Assembly: GCA_035650655.1 (NCBI GenBank)
Contig: DASRHG010000031.1
Span: forward strand, 10,041 to 74,040
Length of the DNA stretch: 64,000 nucleotides
Direction: 5' to 3'
Origin: DASRHG01 sp035650655
Lineage (GTDB): Bacteria > Desulfobacterota > Binatia > DP-6
Of this stretch, positions 50,543-59,337 are shown one piece after another; the stretch's first letter is position 1; the number at the start of each line of letters is the position of its first letter. The notes below the pieces were generated by a model. That model did no database searches. It saw only the letters and a list, made by a program, of their open reading frames with translations, and was not told the DNA's origin. The translations under genes were made by a program, and so were the position numbers.

Positions 50543-52359
50543 GCGCCGCGGGGGACGCACGCGAGGACGTGCCGGAGCGGCGGGCGCACCTCGAACACCT
50601 TGAACGGCGGCGCGTCGAGCGCGAGGCGGTAGCGGGCGTCGATCAGGCCCGCGAACTCGGGGTAGTAGCTCCGTGCGTCGGCGAGGTCCGTGCCCGCGGC
50701 GCTGCACGTGACCGCCGCGGGCGGCCGCTCCGCCCCGAGCTCGAGGGCGAGGACCGCCGCCTCGGCGCGATCCGGCCGCCCCGGAAAGAAGTAGTCGTGC
50801 GGGCCGGCCGGGAGGCGGCCGGCGAGGAAGGTCACGATGCCGCACGCGGGGAAGCCGATCACCGCGTCGTCCGCGGTGGTGAGCTCGCGCACGCGCGTGA
50901 CCGCGCGCGCGAGCGACCGGAAGACGTCGGCGCCCGCGGGCTCGACGGTGAGGCGCGTCTCGCCGACGACGACGTCGACGGTCCGCCCGGCGAGCACGTC
51001 CGCCGCGACGCCGGCCGTCGGGGTGAGCCGGCCGAGCGCGAGGACGAGCGGCACGCCGGCGACGAGGGCCGCCGCGACGCGCGGCGGCGCACCGAGCCGC
51101 GCGAGCACGTGCCGCGCGACGACGAGCGCGAGGACGACGAGGAGCGGCCCGAGCGGCATGAGATGCACGAAGTCCGCGCGCGGGTAGAGCTGGACCGCCG
51201 CGGCGGTGGCGACCGTCGCGAGCACGACGGCGACGCGCTCCGCGTCGCGGCGAACGAGCGCGAGCCCGCCCCAGAGCACGGCGGGCGTGCCGACGAGGAG
51301 CGCCTCCTCGACGGCGACCCGCACGCCCGGGAGCCCGCCGCCCGCCGCGCGGAGGAGCGGGACGCCCGCCGCGGCGGCCGCGAGCGCGAGGAGCGGCGGC
51401 GCGAGCCGGCGCGGAGCGAAGAACGCGAGGAGCCCGAGCGCGCCCGTCGCGAGCGCGGGCCAGGGGAGCGGGCGCGCGTAGATGCGCCCGACGTTCGCGC
51501 CGAGGAGGAGCACCTCGCGCGCGAACCGCGCCGATCCGAGTGCGACGAACGGCGGCGCGAGCAGCATCCCGGCCGTGACCGCGAAGCCGCCGCCGAGGAT
51601 CGCCAGGCGGGGCACGGCGTCGCGGTCGGGCGCGCCGCGGAGCCCGCCGAGCCAGACGAGCGCCGCGCCGAGCGGCGTGAACACCCAGAACGCGGGCCCG
51701 ACGCCGCCCGCGGCGACGAGGAGCGCCATCGCGAGCGCGGCGGCGAGGAGGGCCGTGCGGCCGCCGAGCCCCGCCGGCCCCGGGCCGTCGAGCACGATCG
51801 CCGCGACGGCGCCGACGAGGAGGAGCCCGCCGCTGTTCGGCTTCATCGCGAACGTGAAGCCGGCGACCATCCCGGCGAAGAAGGCGTTCCAGCGCTGCGT
51901 CCGCTCGTCCGCGAGGAGCGCCACCACGGCGACGCCGGCGAGGCCCGCGTACCAGGCGGGATAGGGCACGTTGAAGGGCGCGCCGCGAGCCGGCGCGACG
52001 GGGAGGAAGAACGCGACCGCGACGAGGAGCGCCACCGTCGCGAGCGTCGCGCCGAGGAGGCGACGCGCGAGCGCCCAGACGAGCGCCGCGCCGAGCGCGT
52101 GGGCCGCGACGAGCGCGAGACGGATCGCGTCGAGGCCGCCGAGCGCGAGGAGGTGACCCTGGATCAGGAAGAAGACCGGGCCGTAGCCCGTCTTGAAGTC
52201 GATGTAGGGGACCTGCCCCGACGCGCTCCGGAGCGCCTGCACGAGGAGCGTCCCCTCGTCGGCGAGGTCGAAGATGCCGTAGCGATGGAAGACCGCGGCC
52301 CAGGCCGCGACCGCGGCGCCCGCGCCGACCGGGCCCACGAGGCGTCGCAGGGCCGTCAT
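50518..52359 (-). CDS. GT-C-like membrane glycosyltransferase (DEG-loop family)
   Basis: 613 residues from ATG at 52359 (ATGA with the upstream GT2). DLADEGTLLVQALR, YIDFKTGYGPVFFL, FAMKPNSGGLL, QLYPRADFVHLMPLG and PHDYFFPGRPDRAEAA are shared with the 43255 protein, which is longer by its HEAT tail. The acidic DEG loop is the likely catalytic site. Its tail-to-tail position with dprE1 makes it one candidate user of lipid-linked arabinose, but nothing in the sequence proves the donor. Confidence 0.85.
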   Translation of the reverse strand: MTALRRLVGPVGAGAAVAAWAAVFHRYGIFDLADEGTLLVQALRSASGQVPYIDFKTGYGPVFFLIQGHLLALGGLDAIRLALVAAHALGAALVWALARRLLGATLATVALLVAVAFFLPVAPARGAPFNVPYPAWYAGLAGVAVVALLADERTQRWNAFFAGMVAGFTFAMKPNSGGLLLVGAVAAIVLDGPGPAGLGGRTALLAAALAMALLVAAGGVGPAFWVFTPLGAALVWLGGLRGAPDRDAVPRLAILGGGFAVTAGMLLAPPFVALGSARFAREVLLLGANVGRIYARPLPWPALATGALGLLAFFAPRRLAPPLLALAAAAAGVPLLRAAGGGLPGVRVAVEEALLVGTPAVLWGGLALVRRDAERVAVVLATVATAAAVQLYPRADFVHLMPLGPLLVVLALVVARHVLARLGAPPRVAAALVAGVPLVLALGRLTPTAGVAADVLAGRTVDVVVGETRLTVEPAGADVFRSLARAVTRVRELTTADDAVIGFPACGIVTFLAGRLPAGPHDYFFPGRPDRAEAAVLALELGAERPPAAVTCSAAGTDLADARSYYPEFAGLIDARYRLALDAPPFKVFEVRPPLRHVLACVPRGAYATKSRR

Positions 52360-53264
52360 CGGAGCCCGAGCGCCTCGAGCGGCGGCCGCCGCCCGGCGAG
52401 CGCGTCGCGGATGCCGCGGAGCTTCCAGGCGACCTCGGCCGCGCGGCCCCGCGGGAGGTGCCAGACGACCTCGAGCGGCAGCGTGGCGGCGAGGAAGGCC
52501 GCGAGCTTGAGACGCTCCGCGGGCCGCCCGTGCTTGCGGGCGTAGAGGACGGCGTTCCGCGCCGCGAAGTATTTCCGCACGCGGCGCCCCGCGCCCGCCG
52601 CCTCCGTTCCCCGTCCCCCGTGCGTCACCACCGCCCGCGGGCAATACACGACGCGGCGGCCCGCCGCACGCGCCCGCGCGCACCAGTCGACCTCCTCGTG
52701 GTACGCGAAGAACGCCTCGTCGAAGAGGCCGACCGTGCGGAGCGCGTCGGCGCGGAGCCAAAGCGCGCAGCCCGCGACCCAGTCGGCGTCGCGCTCGGCC
52801 GCGAACGGGGGTCCGTCCGGCGCGCCCGCGCCGTGGAGCGCGACGAGGCTCTGCCGGAACGTCACCTCGCCCCACGCGAGCCAGAGGCGGGAGGGGTCCT
52901 CGCGGGCGAGGACCTTCGGTCCGACGACCGCGACGCGCGGATCCGCGTCGAGGACCGCGCGCGCCGCCGCCGTCGCGCCCGGGTGCACGCGGACGTCGTC
53001 GTTCAGGAGGAGGACGACGTCGGCGTCGCGCGCGAGCGCCGCGCGGATGCCGAGGTTCGCGCCCCCGGCGTAGCCGCGGTTCTCGCCGCTCGCGACGACC
53101 ACGGCCGCGGGCGCCGCGGCCGCGAGCGCCGCGGCGATCGGCGCGGCGCCGCCGTTGTCGACCACGAACACGTCGGCCGCCTCGCCCGCGACGCTCGCGA
53201 CGCACGCGAGCGTCTCCGCGGGTGCCCGCCAGTGGACGACGACCGCGGCCGTCCGCCGGCTCAC
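52356..53264 (-). CDS. GT2 glycosyltransferase, rhamnosyltransferase-like
   Basis: 302 residues from GTG at 53264 (GTGA). VVHWRAPAETLACV, VVDNGG, LLLNDDVRVHPG (metal-binding Asp pair), GACALWLRADAL-like acceptor region reading WVAGCALWLRADAL, and AYHEEVDWCARAR with the ED/EVD catalytic base region. The C-terminus has a hydrophobic stretch (AAFLAATLPLEVVWHLP) that may attach it to the membrane. WbbL/RfbN-like enzymes use dTDP-rhamnose, which rfbD at 2970 helps make. Confidence 0.9.
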   Translation of the reverse strand: MSRRTAAVVVHWRAPAETLACVASVAGEAADVFVVDNGGAAPIAAALAAAAPAAVVVASGENRGYAGGANLGIRAALARDADVVLLLNDDVRVHPGATAAARAVLDADPRVAVVGPKVLAREDPSRLWLAWGEVTFRQSLVALHGAGAPDGPPFAAERDADWVAGCALWLRADALRTVGLFDEAFFAYHEEVDWCARARAAGRRVVYCPRAVVTHGGRGTEAAGAGRRVRKYFAARNAVLYARKHGRPAERLKLAAFLAATLPLEVVWHLPRGRAAEVAWKLRGIRDALAGRRPPLEALGLR

Positions 53265-54352
53265 CGGAGCACCTCGTCGTACAGCGCGCGTGTCCGGCGC
53301 GCCGTCTCCTCCCAGCGGAACCGCGCGGCGCGCCGCCGGGCGCGCGCGCCGCACGCCGCGCGCAGCGCCGGGTCGGCGACGAGCCGCTCGAGCGCCTCGG
53401 CGAGGAGCGCGGGGTCGGAGCGCGCGACGAGGAGCCCCGCGTCGCCGACGACCTCCGGGACGGCGGTCGCGCCGACGGCGACGACGGCGGCCCCGGCCGC
53501 CATCGCCTCGCAGAGCGTCAAGCCGAATCCCTCGTACTCCGACGCGCTCACGACCACGTCCGCGAGCGCGTAGAGCGCCGCGAGCGCGTCGTCTGGGAGC
53601 GGGCCGAGCCAGCGGACGCCGCGCGGCAGCGGGCCGGCCCACGGGAGCGCGGCGCCGGGGCGGAGGCGCCCGGCGAGGACGAGCTCGAAGCCGGCGGCCG
53701 CCGCGCCTGCACGCACGAACGCCTCGATCACGCGCTCGACGTGCTTGCGCGGCTGGACCGTCCCGACGCACGCGACGACGCGCTCGCCGAGCCCGTGCCG
53801 GGCGCGGAGCGCGGCGACGGCGTCCGCCGGCGCCGGGGCGAGGAGCCGCCGCGGCACGCCGAGCGGCGTCACGGCGACGCGCGCCGGGTCGAGCCCGAAC
53901 CGCGCGACGAGGTCGCCGCGCGCGTGCTCGGAGACGGTGACGACGCGCGCCGCGCGCCGGACGCTCCGAGGCACGAGGAGCCGGAGGTGCGCGCGCTGGG
54001 CGCGCGAGAACGTCTCGGGGCACGCGTAGACGGCGAGGTCGTGGACGGTCACGATCGCCGGCACGCGGAGGCGCCACGGAAGGACGTTCTTCGTCCCGTG
54101 GTAGAGGGCGACGCCCGCCCGCGCGATCGCGCCCGGCAGCCCGACGTGGTCCCACACGCCCTGGTGCCACGGCGTCGCGAGCGGGATCCGGACCGTCTCG
54201 ACGTCGAGGCCCGCGAACGCCGAGGGGTCGTCGGTGAAGACGACGTACTCGTGGCCGCCCCCCGCGGCGAGTGCCGCGACCAGCTCGCGCGCGTACGTCG
54301 CCGGGCCGCCGAGGACGCCGACGAGCGCGCCGATCCCGATCCGCACGCTCAC
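53261..54352 (-). CDS. Glycosyltransferase family 4
   Basis: 363 residues from GTG at 54352 (GTGA). GGPATYARELVAAL at the N-terminus, LYHGTKNVLPW, VTVHDLAVY, VSEHARGDLV, VGTVQPRKHVERVI at the donor domain and SASEYEGFGLTLCEAMAAG with E-x7-E. MtfB/WbpZ-like mannosyl- or rhamnosyltransferase pattern. Cytoplasmic, building the acceptor oligosaccharide. Middle of the coupled run 57444-50518. Confidence 0.92.
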   Translation of the reverse strand: MSVRIGIGALVGVLGGPATYARELVAALAAGGGHEYVVFTDDPSAFAGLDVETVRIPLATPWHQGVWDHVGLPGAIARAGVALYHGTKNVLPWRLRVPAIVTVHDLAVYACPETFSRAQRAHLRLLVPRSVRRAARVVTVSEHARGDLVARFGLDPARVAVTPLGVPRRLLAPAPADAVAALRARHGLGERVVACVGTVQPRKHVERVIEAFVRAGAAAAGFELVLAGRLRPGAALPWAGPLPRGVRWLGPLPDDALAALYALADVVVSASEYEGFGLTLCEAMAAGAAVVAVGATAVPEVVGDAGLLVARSDPALLAEALERLVADPALRAACGARARRRAARFRWEETARRTRALYDEVLR

Positions 54353-55272
54353 GGGGCTCCGGGCGCCGCGACGGGCGCCGTCGGGCCGCCGGCCGCCGCG
54401 AGCGCGCCCGCCGCCGCCCCGCGCGCGAGCGCGCCGACGATCCGTCGCTCGCCGCGGAGCGCGTACAGGGCGGCGCTCGCCGCGAGCATGGCCGCGTACG
54501 TCGGCACGAAGGCGACCCAGCTTCCGACGCCGCCGTGCCGGCGGACGACGAGCCAGGGGTTCCGCGCCTTCAGGTACGCCGCCCAGGGCGTGAGGCCGGC
54601 CGCGAACCCGCGCAGCCCGTCGTGCCGCACGACGGCACCCGGCGCGACGAGCACGCGGAAGCCGCGCGCGCGCGCGGCCAGGCAGAAGTCGACGTCCTCG
54701 TAGTAGACGCCGATCGTCTCCGCGAAGCCGCCGACGGCCTCGAAGCACGCGCGCGTGACCAGCATCGCCGCCCCCATCACGCCCGAGACCGCGTACGGCG
54801 TCCGCCGGCGGCGGCGCGGGCGGAGGAGCGTCCGCGGCACGCAGAGGAGGGGGAGGACGTGGCGCTCGCCCCGCGACAGGACGCGCGCCGGGTCGCGGAG
54901 GTCGTGGAGCGCCGGTCCCGCGATCCCCGCCGACGGATCCGCGTCGAGCGCCGCCCCGAGGAGCCGGAGGGCGTCCGGCGCGAGGACGGTGTCGTTGTTC
55001 AGGCAGAGCACGCGTTCCGCGCCGGCGCCGAACGCGGCCCGGGCGCCGGCGTTGAGACCGCCGGCGAACTGCCGGTTCTCGGCGAGCGCGAGGACGCGGA
55101 CGCCGGACCGCTCCTCCCACGCGGCCGCGAGCCGCGCCCGCTCGGCCGCGCTCGACGCGTTGTCGACGACGACGATCTCCCCGGGCGGCGCGTCCTGCGC
55201 CGCGAGCGAGGCGACGCAGCGGTCGGTGACCGCGCCGCCCTCCCAGCTGACGACGACCGCGGCGGTCCGCAC
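54349..55272 (-). CDS. GT2 glycosyltransferase, rhamnosyltransferase-like
   Basis: 307 residues from GTG at 55272. VVVSWEGGAVTDRCV, VVDNASS, LCLNNDTVLAPDAL, GAAMLVTRACFEAVGG and YYEDVDFCLAARARG are the rhamnosyl-GT2 signature. C-terminal hydrophobic helices (VAFVPTYAAMLAASAALYAL) suggest membrane attachment. Second such enzyme in the run, with the 52356 gene. Confidence 0.9.
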   Translation of the reverse strand: MRTAAVVVSWEGGAVTDRCVASLAAQDAPPGEIVVVDNASSAAERARLAAAWEERSGVRVLALAENRQFAGGLNAGARAAFGAGAERVLCLNNDTVLAPDALRLLGAALDADPSAGIAGPALHDLRDPARVLSRGERHVLPLLCVPRTLLRPRRRRRTPYAVSGVMGAAMLVTRACFEAVGGFAETIGVYYEDVDFCLAARARGFRVLVAPGAVVRHDGLRGFAAGLTPWAAYLKARNPWLVVRRHGGVGSWVAFVPTYAAMLAASAALYALRGERRIVGALARGAAAGALAAAGGPTAPVAAPGAP

Positions 55273-55279
55273 GAGGCGC

Positions 55280-56434
55280 CTACGCCGCCGACGGCCGCAC
55301 GGCCGCGGCCGCCGGTGCCGCCGCCACCCCGGCCGCGAGGAGGGTCGCGAGGGCCGCGGCCTGGCGCGCGGGGCCGAAGCGTTCGAGGACGCGGGCGCGT
55401 GCGGCGGCGCCGAGGCGCGCGGCGAGCGCCGGGTCGTCGAGGAGCCGTGCCACGGCGTCGGCGAGCGCCGCCGGATCGCCCGGCGGGCACGCGAGGCAGT
55501 GCCGCCCGGGCTCGAGCACCTCGCGCAGCCCCGGGCCGTCGCGCGTGACGAGCGGCCGTCCGGCGGCGGCCGCCTGCCAGACCTTGTTCGGCACGACCAT
55601 CGCCGCCTTCGCGCCCTCCCCGAAGACGCCGAGCACGACGGCCGCGCGCGCGAGCTCCGCGGGCAGCGCCGCGAGCGGCACGGGGTCGCGGAACGCGACG
55701 GCCGCGCCCGCGGCGCGCGCGCGGGCCTCGACCGCGGCACGTGCGGGCCCGTCGCCGATCACGTGCACGTCGGCCCGCGCGCCGAGCCGCGCCGCCGCGT
55801 CGACGATCGTCTCGACCCCGTGGAGGGGGAGATGGCTCCCGTAGAAGAGGACGCGCCGCGGGACGGGCGCCGGTGCGATCGGCGCCAGGAACTCGGGCTC
55901 GGCGCCGAGGTGCCAGACGGCGACGCGATCGGCGGGCGCCCCCAGCCGCGCCAGGTACGCCGCGTGCGCCGCGGTGTCGGCGAGGACCAGATCGGCGGCG
56001 CGGAGCGTCGTGCGGTCGAGGGCCGCGAGCGCGCGCGCCGCGACGCCGCCGGCGGCGACGCGGCGCCGGTCCTCGACGAGCGTCTCCGTGAGGCTCACGA
56101 GCGGCGCGAAGACGAGCCCGGCGCGCGGGCGGCAGACGCGGCGGGCGAGCAGCACGTCGAGCTGCCCACCGAAGCCGACGACGACCAGCGGCGGCGCCCC
56201 GCCCCGCGCGAAGGTCCGCCAGCGGCGTGCGAGCCGGCGCGCCGCGGCGGCGAAGCGCGCGCCGAGCCGGGCGAGCGACGCCGCGCCGAAGTACGGGGCC
56301 TCCTTCGTCGGCGTCTCCTCCCAGAGCGGCTCGTGGCACTCGACGACGTCCCACCCCGCGCCGGCGAGCGCGAGGCGGAGGAGACGGTTCGCGCTGTGGG
56401 AGCGGACGTACGTGCCGAACAGGCACGCGGTCAT
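55280..56434 (-). CDS. Glycosyltransferase family 4-like (GT-B)
   Basis: 384 residues from ATG at 56434 (ATGA with the upstream GT2). N-terminal FGTYVRSHSANRLLRLAL, donor-domain start RRVLFYGSHLPLHGVETIV, VHVIGDGPAR, and VPNKVWQAAAAGRPLVTRD. In the last motif the usual KxxE reads KVWQ: the second donor-binding Glu of the E-x7-E pair is Gln. So either the donor site differs or the protein belongs to a variant clade. Cytoplasmic. Confidence 0.87.
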   Translation of the reverse strand: MTACLFGTYVRSHSANRLLRLALAGAGWDVVECHEPLWEETPTKEAPYFGAASLARLGARFAAAARRLARRWRTFARGGAPPLVVVGFGGQLDVLLARRVCRPRAGLVFAPLVSLTETLVEDRRRVAAGGVAARALAALDRTTLRAADLVLADTAAHAAYLARLGAPADRVAVWHLGAEPEFLAPIAPAPVPRRVLFYGSHLPLHGVETIVDAAARLGARADVHVIGDGPARAAVEARARAAGAAVAFRDPVPLAALPAELARAAVVLGVFGEGAKAAMVVPNKVWQAAAAGRPLVTRDGPGLREVLEPGRHCLACPPGDPAALADAVARLLDDPALAARLGAAARARVLERFGPARQAAALATLLAAGVAAAPAAAAVRPSAA

Positions 56435-57444
56435 CGCACGCCGCGCTTCTCCGCGCGCTCGGGGAGGTCGGGGGTGAGCCGGACGACGGAGGGCGCCTCG
56501 CCGAGTCGCAGCTCGATCTCCCGCACGCGGAAGAGCGTGTCCTCCTGGAGCGAGCGGCTCGACCCGATCAGGTCCGCGACGAGCCCGATCAGCATCACCT
56601 GGAAGCCGACGATCAGGAGCACGGCGGCGAGGATCAAGCTCTGGATGCGGCCGGCGCCGCCGCCGCCGAAGTAGTGGACGAGGAAGCGGACCCCGATCGC
56701 CACGCCGGCGAGGACGGCGAGCGCGCCGAGGCGCCAGAAGACCTTGAGCGGCTCGTAGAGCGCGTAGATGCGGACGAGCGTCGCGGCCGAGCGCCGGAGG
56801 TAGACCGGGATGCTCGGGAACAGCCGCGACGGGCGGCGGTCGGGGTTCGTCTGGATCGCGACGTGCGCGATCGGGATCTGCTTCTTCCCGGCCTGGATGA
56901 TCGTCTCGAGCGTGTACGTGAAGTTCGTGAACACGTTCAGCTTGAGCGCCGCGCGGCGCGAGAAGGCGCGGAACCCGCTCGTCGCGTCGGGAACCGACGT
57001 GCCCGAGAGCTGACGCACGACCCAGCTCCCGACCGCCTGGAGGAGCCGCTTCACGGGGCCGAAGTGCTGGAGCCGATGCGGCGCCCGGTCGCCGATCACC
57101 ATCTCGGCCTCGCCCGAGAGGATCGGCGCGACGAGCCGCGCCACGTCCGCGCCGCGGTACTGGTGATCGGCGTCGGTGTTGACGATCACGTCGGCGCCGA
57201 GCTTGAGCGCGGCGTCGAGCCCCGCCGAGAACGCGCGCGCGAGCCCGACGTTCACGGGCAAGCGGAGGAGGTACGTCGCCCCCCCGCGCTTCGCGACCGC
57301 GCTCGTCGCGTCCGTCGAGCCGTCGTCGACGACGAGCGTCTCGACCGTGTCGAAGCCCGGGACCCCGCTCGGCAGCGCGCGGAGCGTCTCGGCGAGATGC
57401 TCCTCCTCGTTGAAGCAGGGGATCTGGATGATGAGCTTCGCCAC
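56431..57444 (-). CDS. GT2 polyprenyl-phosphate-sugar transferase with C-terminal membrane helices
   Basis: 337 residues from GTG at 57444. IQIPCFNEEEHLAETL, VVDDGSTDAT, NTDADHQYRGAD, GDRAPHRLQHF and DATSGFRAFSRRAAL are GT2 motifs of the DPM/DPG type. Two C-terminal helices (ALAVLAGVAIGVRFLVHYF and LILAAVLLIVGFQVMLIGLV) anchor it, unlike the other four synthases here. First gene of the coupled run 57444-50518. Confidence 0.92.
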   Translation of the reverse strand: MAKLIIQIPCFNEEEHLAETLRALPSGVPGFDTVETLVVDDGSTDATSAVAKRGGATYLLRLPVNVGLARAFSAGLDAALKLGADVIVNTDADHQYRGADVARLVAPILSGEAEMVIGDRAPHRLQHFGPVKRLLQAVGSWVVRQLSGTSVPDATSGFRAFSRRAALKLNVFTNFTYTLETIIQAGKKQIPIAHVAIQTNPDRRPSRLFPSIPVYLRRSAATLVRIYALYEPLKVFWRLGALAVLAGVAIGVRFLVHYFGGGGAGRIQSLILAAVLLIVGFQVMLIGLVADLIGSSRSLQEDTLFRVREIELRLGEAPSVVRLTPDLPERAEKRGVR

Positions 57445-57480
57445 CCGATCTTGCAGGGTGTCACGCCGTCCGCGCGAGAG

Positions 57481-58893
57481 TCAATCTGGCCCAGGCGGCG
57501 CGACGAGCACGTCGACGTGCATCACGGGGCCGGCGGGCGAGAGGTTGCGCAGCACGACGCGCACGGGTCCGCCCTCGTACGGCGACATTCCGGGTGTGCC
57601 GGGGCCGCACACGGGCGCGCCGCGGAGCGGCCACGCGGCCCCGAGGAGGAGCGCGGCGGTCGCGAGGAGCAGCGAGACGGGCACCGCGGCGCGCGCGCGC
57701 GCCGCGCGGAGGACGGCGGCGGCGATGAGGACGGCCGCCGCGAGCGTCGCGGCCGCGGCGGCGCGCCGGCGCCACGGCGGCGGCCCTCGCCACGGGTCGG
57801 TCGCGTCGCCGCGGTTGCCGCCGGCCGCGTGCCCGCGGTCGAGGTCGCCCCGGCCGTCCGCCTCGACCAGGTGGAGGAGCTTGTGCGCGGGGTCCGACTC
57901 GCCCGAGCGGAAGCCCCGCACGCGCTCGTCGACGTGCCAGACGAGGAGCCCCTCGCCGGGGAGCGACCGGTCGACCCCGATCCGGGCGCGGTTCTCGAGG
58001 AGATAGTACTCCTCGGGCACGCCGGGCACGGCGGGGATCTTCACGACCCGCGGCGTCGTCTGCACGGCCGGCAGGGCGAGCGCCGGCGTCGTCGTCGTGA
58101 CGGTCTCGACGTCCACCCAACCGAGGCGGAGCTTCGACCACGCGGAGAGGCCGGGCGGCGCGTCCCCGCGGCCGAGCCACGTCCCCTGCCCCATGAGGTC
58201 CCAGACGCCGACGCCCTCGTGCGCGGCGCCCCCCGGCGCGTAGAGCTCCGGGAGCCCGAGCAGGTGCCCGAACTCGTGGCAGAGGACGCCGAAGCTCGAG
58301 AACGGCGCCATCTCCTCCTCCGCGATGACGCACGCCTCCCGGAGCGGTGGGTCGTCCGGCGGCGGGATGACCGCCGTGTAGTTCGACCACGGGTCGTCGG
58401 GGTCGCCGCTCTGCGTGTGCGACTCGCGCCCGGGACCCGCGAAGAAGACGACGAGCGCGTCCGCCCCCGCGAGCGCGTCGCGGTCGCGTCCGCTCGCCGC
58501 GGCGCTGAACGCCGCGAGCGCGTCGGCCGCGAGCTCGGCGGGACGCTGGACGTAGAGCCGTCGCGCGCGCGGGAGCGTGACGACGGCCTCGCCGACCGTC
58601 GGCACGATGCGGAGCCGCCCGGCCGACACCTCGCTCCAGTACGCGACCAGCCGGTCGACGAGCGCCGTCGGTCCGCCCGTGAAGTACGCGCGGGGGTGCG
58701 CGAGCGGCCGGTCGGGAAATCCGGCGAGCACGACGAACAGGCGGAGGTCGCCCGTCGCCCGCGCGGCGCGCGCCGGCACGGCCGTCGCGCAGAGCACGGC
58801 GAGCGCCACGAGCGCCGCGGAATTGACAGCCCCGAGGGCCGATGTGAGAATCCGCCCCCGCGCGGCGAAACCCGACCACGGAGGATCGTGCAT
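57481..58893 (-). CDS. M6-type zinc metalloprotease, secreted or membrane-attached
   Basis: 470 residues from ATG at 58893. N-terminal signal sequence (about 13-43, ending AVPARA). The metzincin-like site HEFGHLLGLPELY (His 206, Glu 207, His 210) and the following GVWDLMGQG match M6 (immune inhibitor A-like) peptidases, as do LLENR and LLVWHVDE further on. Two C-terminal helices (about 385-440) suggest membrane attachment. The ATG is one base offset from that of the divergent lipoprotein (GCATGC palindrome); a GTG at 58809 would leave too short a signal. Substrate unknown. Confidence 0.82.
   Translation of the reverse strand: MHDPPWSGFAARGRILTSALGAVNSAALVALAVLCATAVPARAARATGDLRLFVVLAGFPDRPLAHPRAYFTGGPTALVDRLVAYWSEVSAGRLRIVPTVGEAVVTLPRARRLYVQRPAELAADALAAFSAAASGRDRDALAGADALVVFFAGPGRESHTQSGDPDDPWSNYTAVIPPPDDPPLREACVIAEEEMAPFSSFGVLCHEFGHLLGLPELYAPGGAAHEGVGVWDLMGQGTWLGRGDAPPGLSAWSKLRLGWVDVETVTTTTPALALPAVQTTPRVVKIPAVPGVPEEYYLLENRARIGVDRSLPGEGLLVWHVDERVRGFRSGESDPAHKLLHLVEADGRGDLDRGHAAGGNRGDATDPWRGPPPWRRRAAAAATLAAAVLIAAAVLRAARARAAVPVSLLLATAALLLGAAWPLRGAPVCGPGTPGMSPYEGGPVRVVLRNLSPAGPVMHVDVLVAPPGPD
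58823..58851 (+). promoter_or_regulatory. Strong sigma70-type promoter of the PKD lipoprotein gene
   Basis: Perfect -35 TTGACA (58823-58828), a 17-nt spacer, and GAGAAT (58846-58851) directly preceded by TGT (extended -10). A GGAGGA Shine-Dalgarno at 58880-58885 lies 6 nt before the ATG at 58892. The most consensus-like promoter in the window, suggesting high expression. Confidence 0.65.
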
Positions 58894-59329
58894 GCGTCGT
58901 CTAGGCACCTGGCTCGCCCTGCTGCTCGCGTCGTTCCTGCTGGTGCTTACCGGCTGCGGCGGCGGGGGCGAAGCGCCGCAGACGACCCCGCCGTCGCCCA
59001 CCGCGACGACTGCCGCGCCGCCCGCCGCGCCGCCCAGCACGGCGGCGACCGGCCAGGCCGAGGGCGAGGAGGCCGCGCCCCTGCTCGCGTGGGCCGACGG
59101 CACGCCCGAGGAGGGCAAGGCGCCGCTCACCGTCGAGTTCAAGGCCGACACCGAGGGCGGGAAGCCGCCGCTCAAGTACGAGTGGAAGTTCGGCGACGGC
59201 TCGCCCGCCTCGAACGACGCGAACCCGAAGCACACGTACGACAAGCCCGGGAAGTACCGGGCGGACCTGAGCGTCTCGGACAGCGGCGGCGACTCGGACA
59301 CCGACTACGTCGAGATCGAAGTCCAGTAG
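58892..59329 (+). CDS. PKD-domain lipoprotein
   Basis: 145 residues. Signal with lipobox VLTGC (Cys 22), then a Gly run and a flexible Thr/Pro/Ala-rich, later acidic linker (residues ~28-65). A single PKD domain follows: TVEFKADTEGG, YEWKFGDGSP, HTYDKPGKY and DSDTDYVEIEV. PKD domains mediate protein-protein or protein-carbohydrate contact on cell surfaces. Own strong promoter and Shine-Dalgarno. Divergent from the metalloprotease, which may process surface proteins alongside it (inference). Confidence 0.9.
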   Translation: MRRLGTWLALLLASFLLVLTGCGGGGEAPQTTPPSPTATTAAPPAAPPSTAATGQAEGEEAAPLLAWADGTPEEGKAPLTVEFKADTEGGKPPLKYEWKFGDGSPASNDANPKHTYDKPGKYRADLSVSDSGGDSDTDYVEIEVQ

Positions 59330-59337
59330 CGCGCTGC

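Noticed and set aside
58577..58891. N-terminal extension of the PKD lipoprotein
   Set aside because: It would bury the promoter, Shine-Dalgarno and lipoprotein signal. ATG 58892 has a GGAGGA site at 6-nt spacing.
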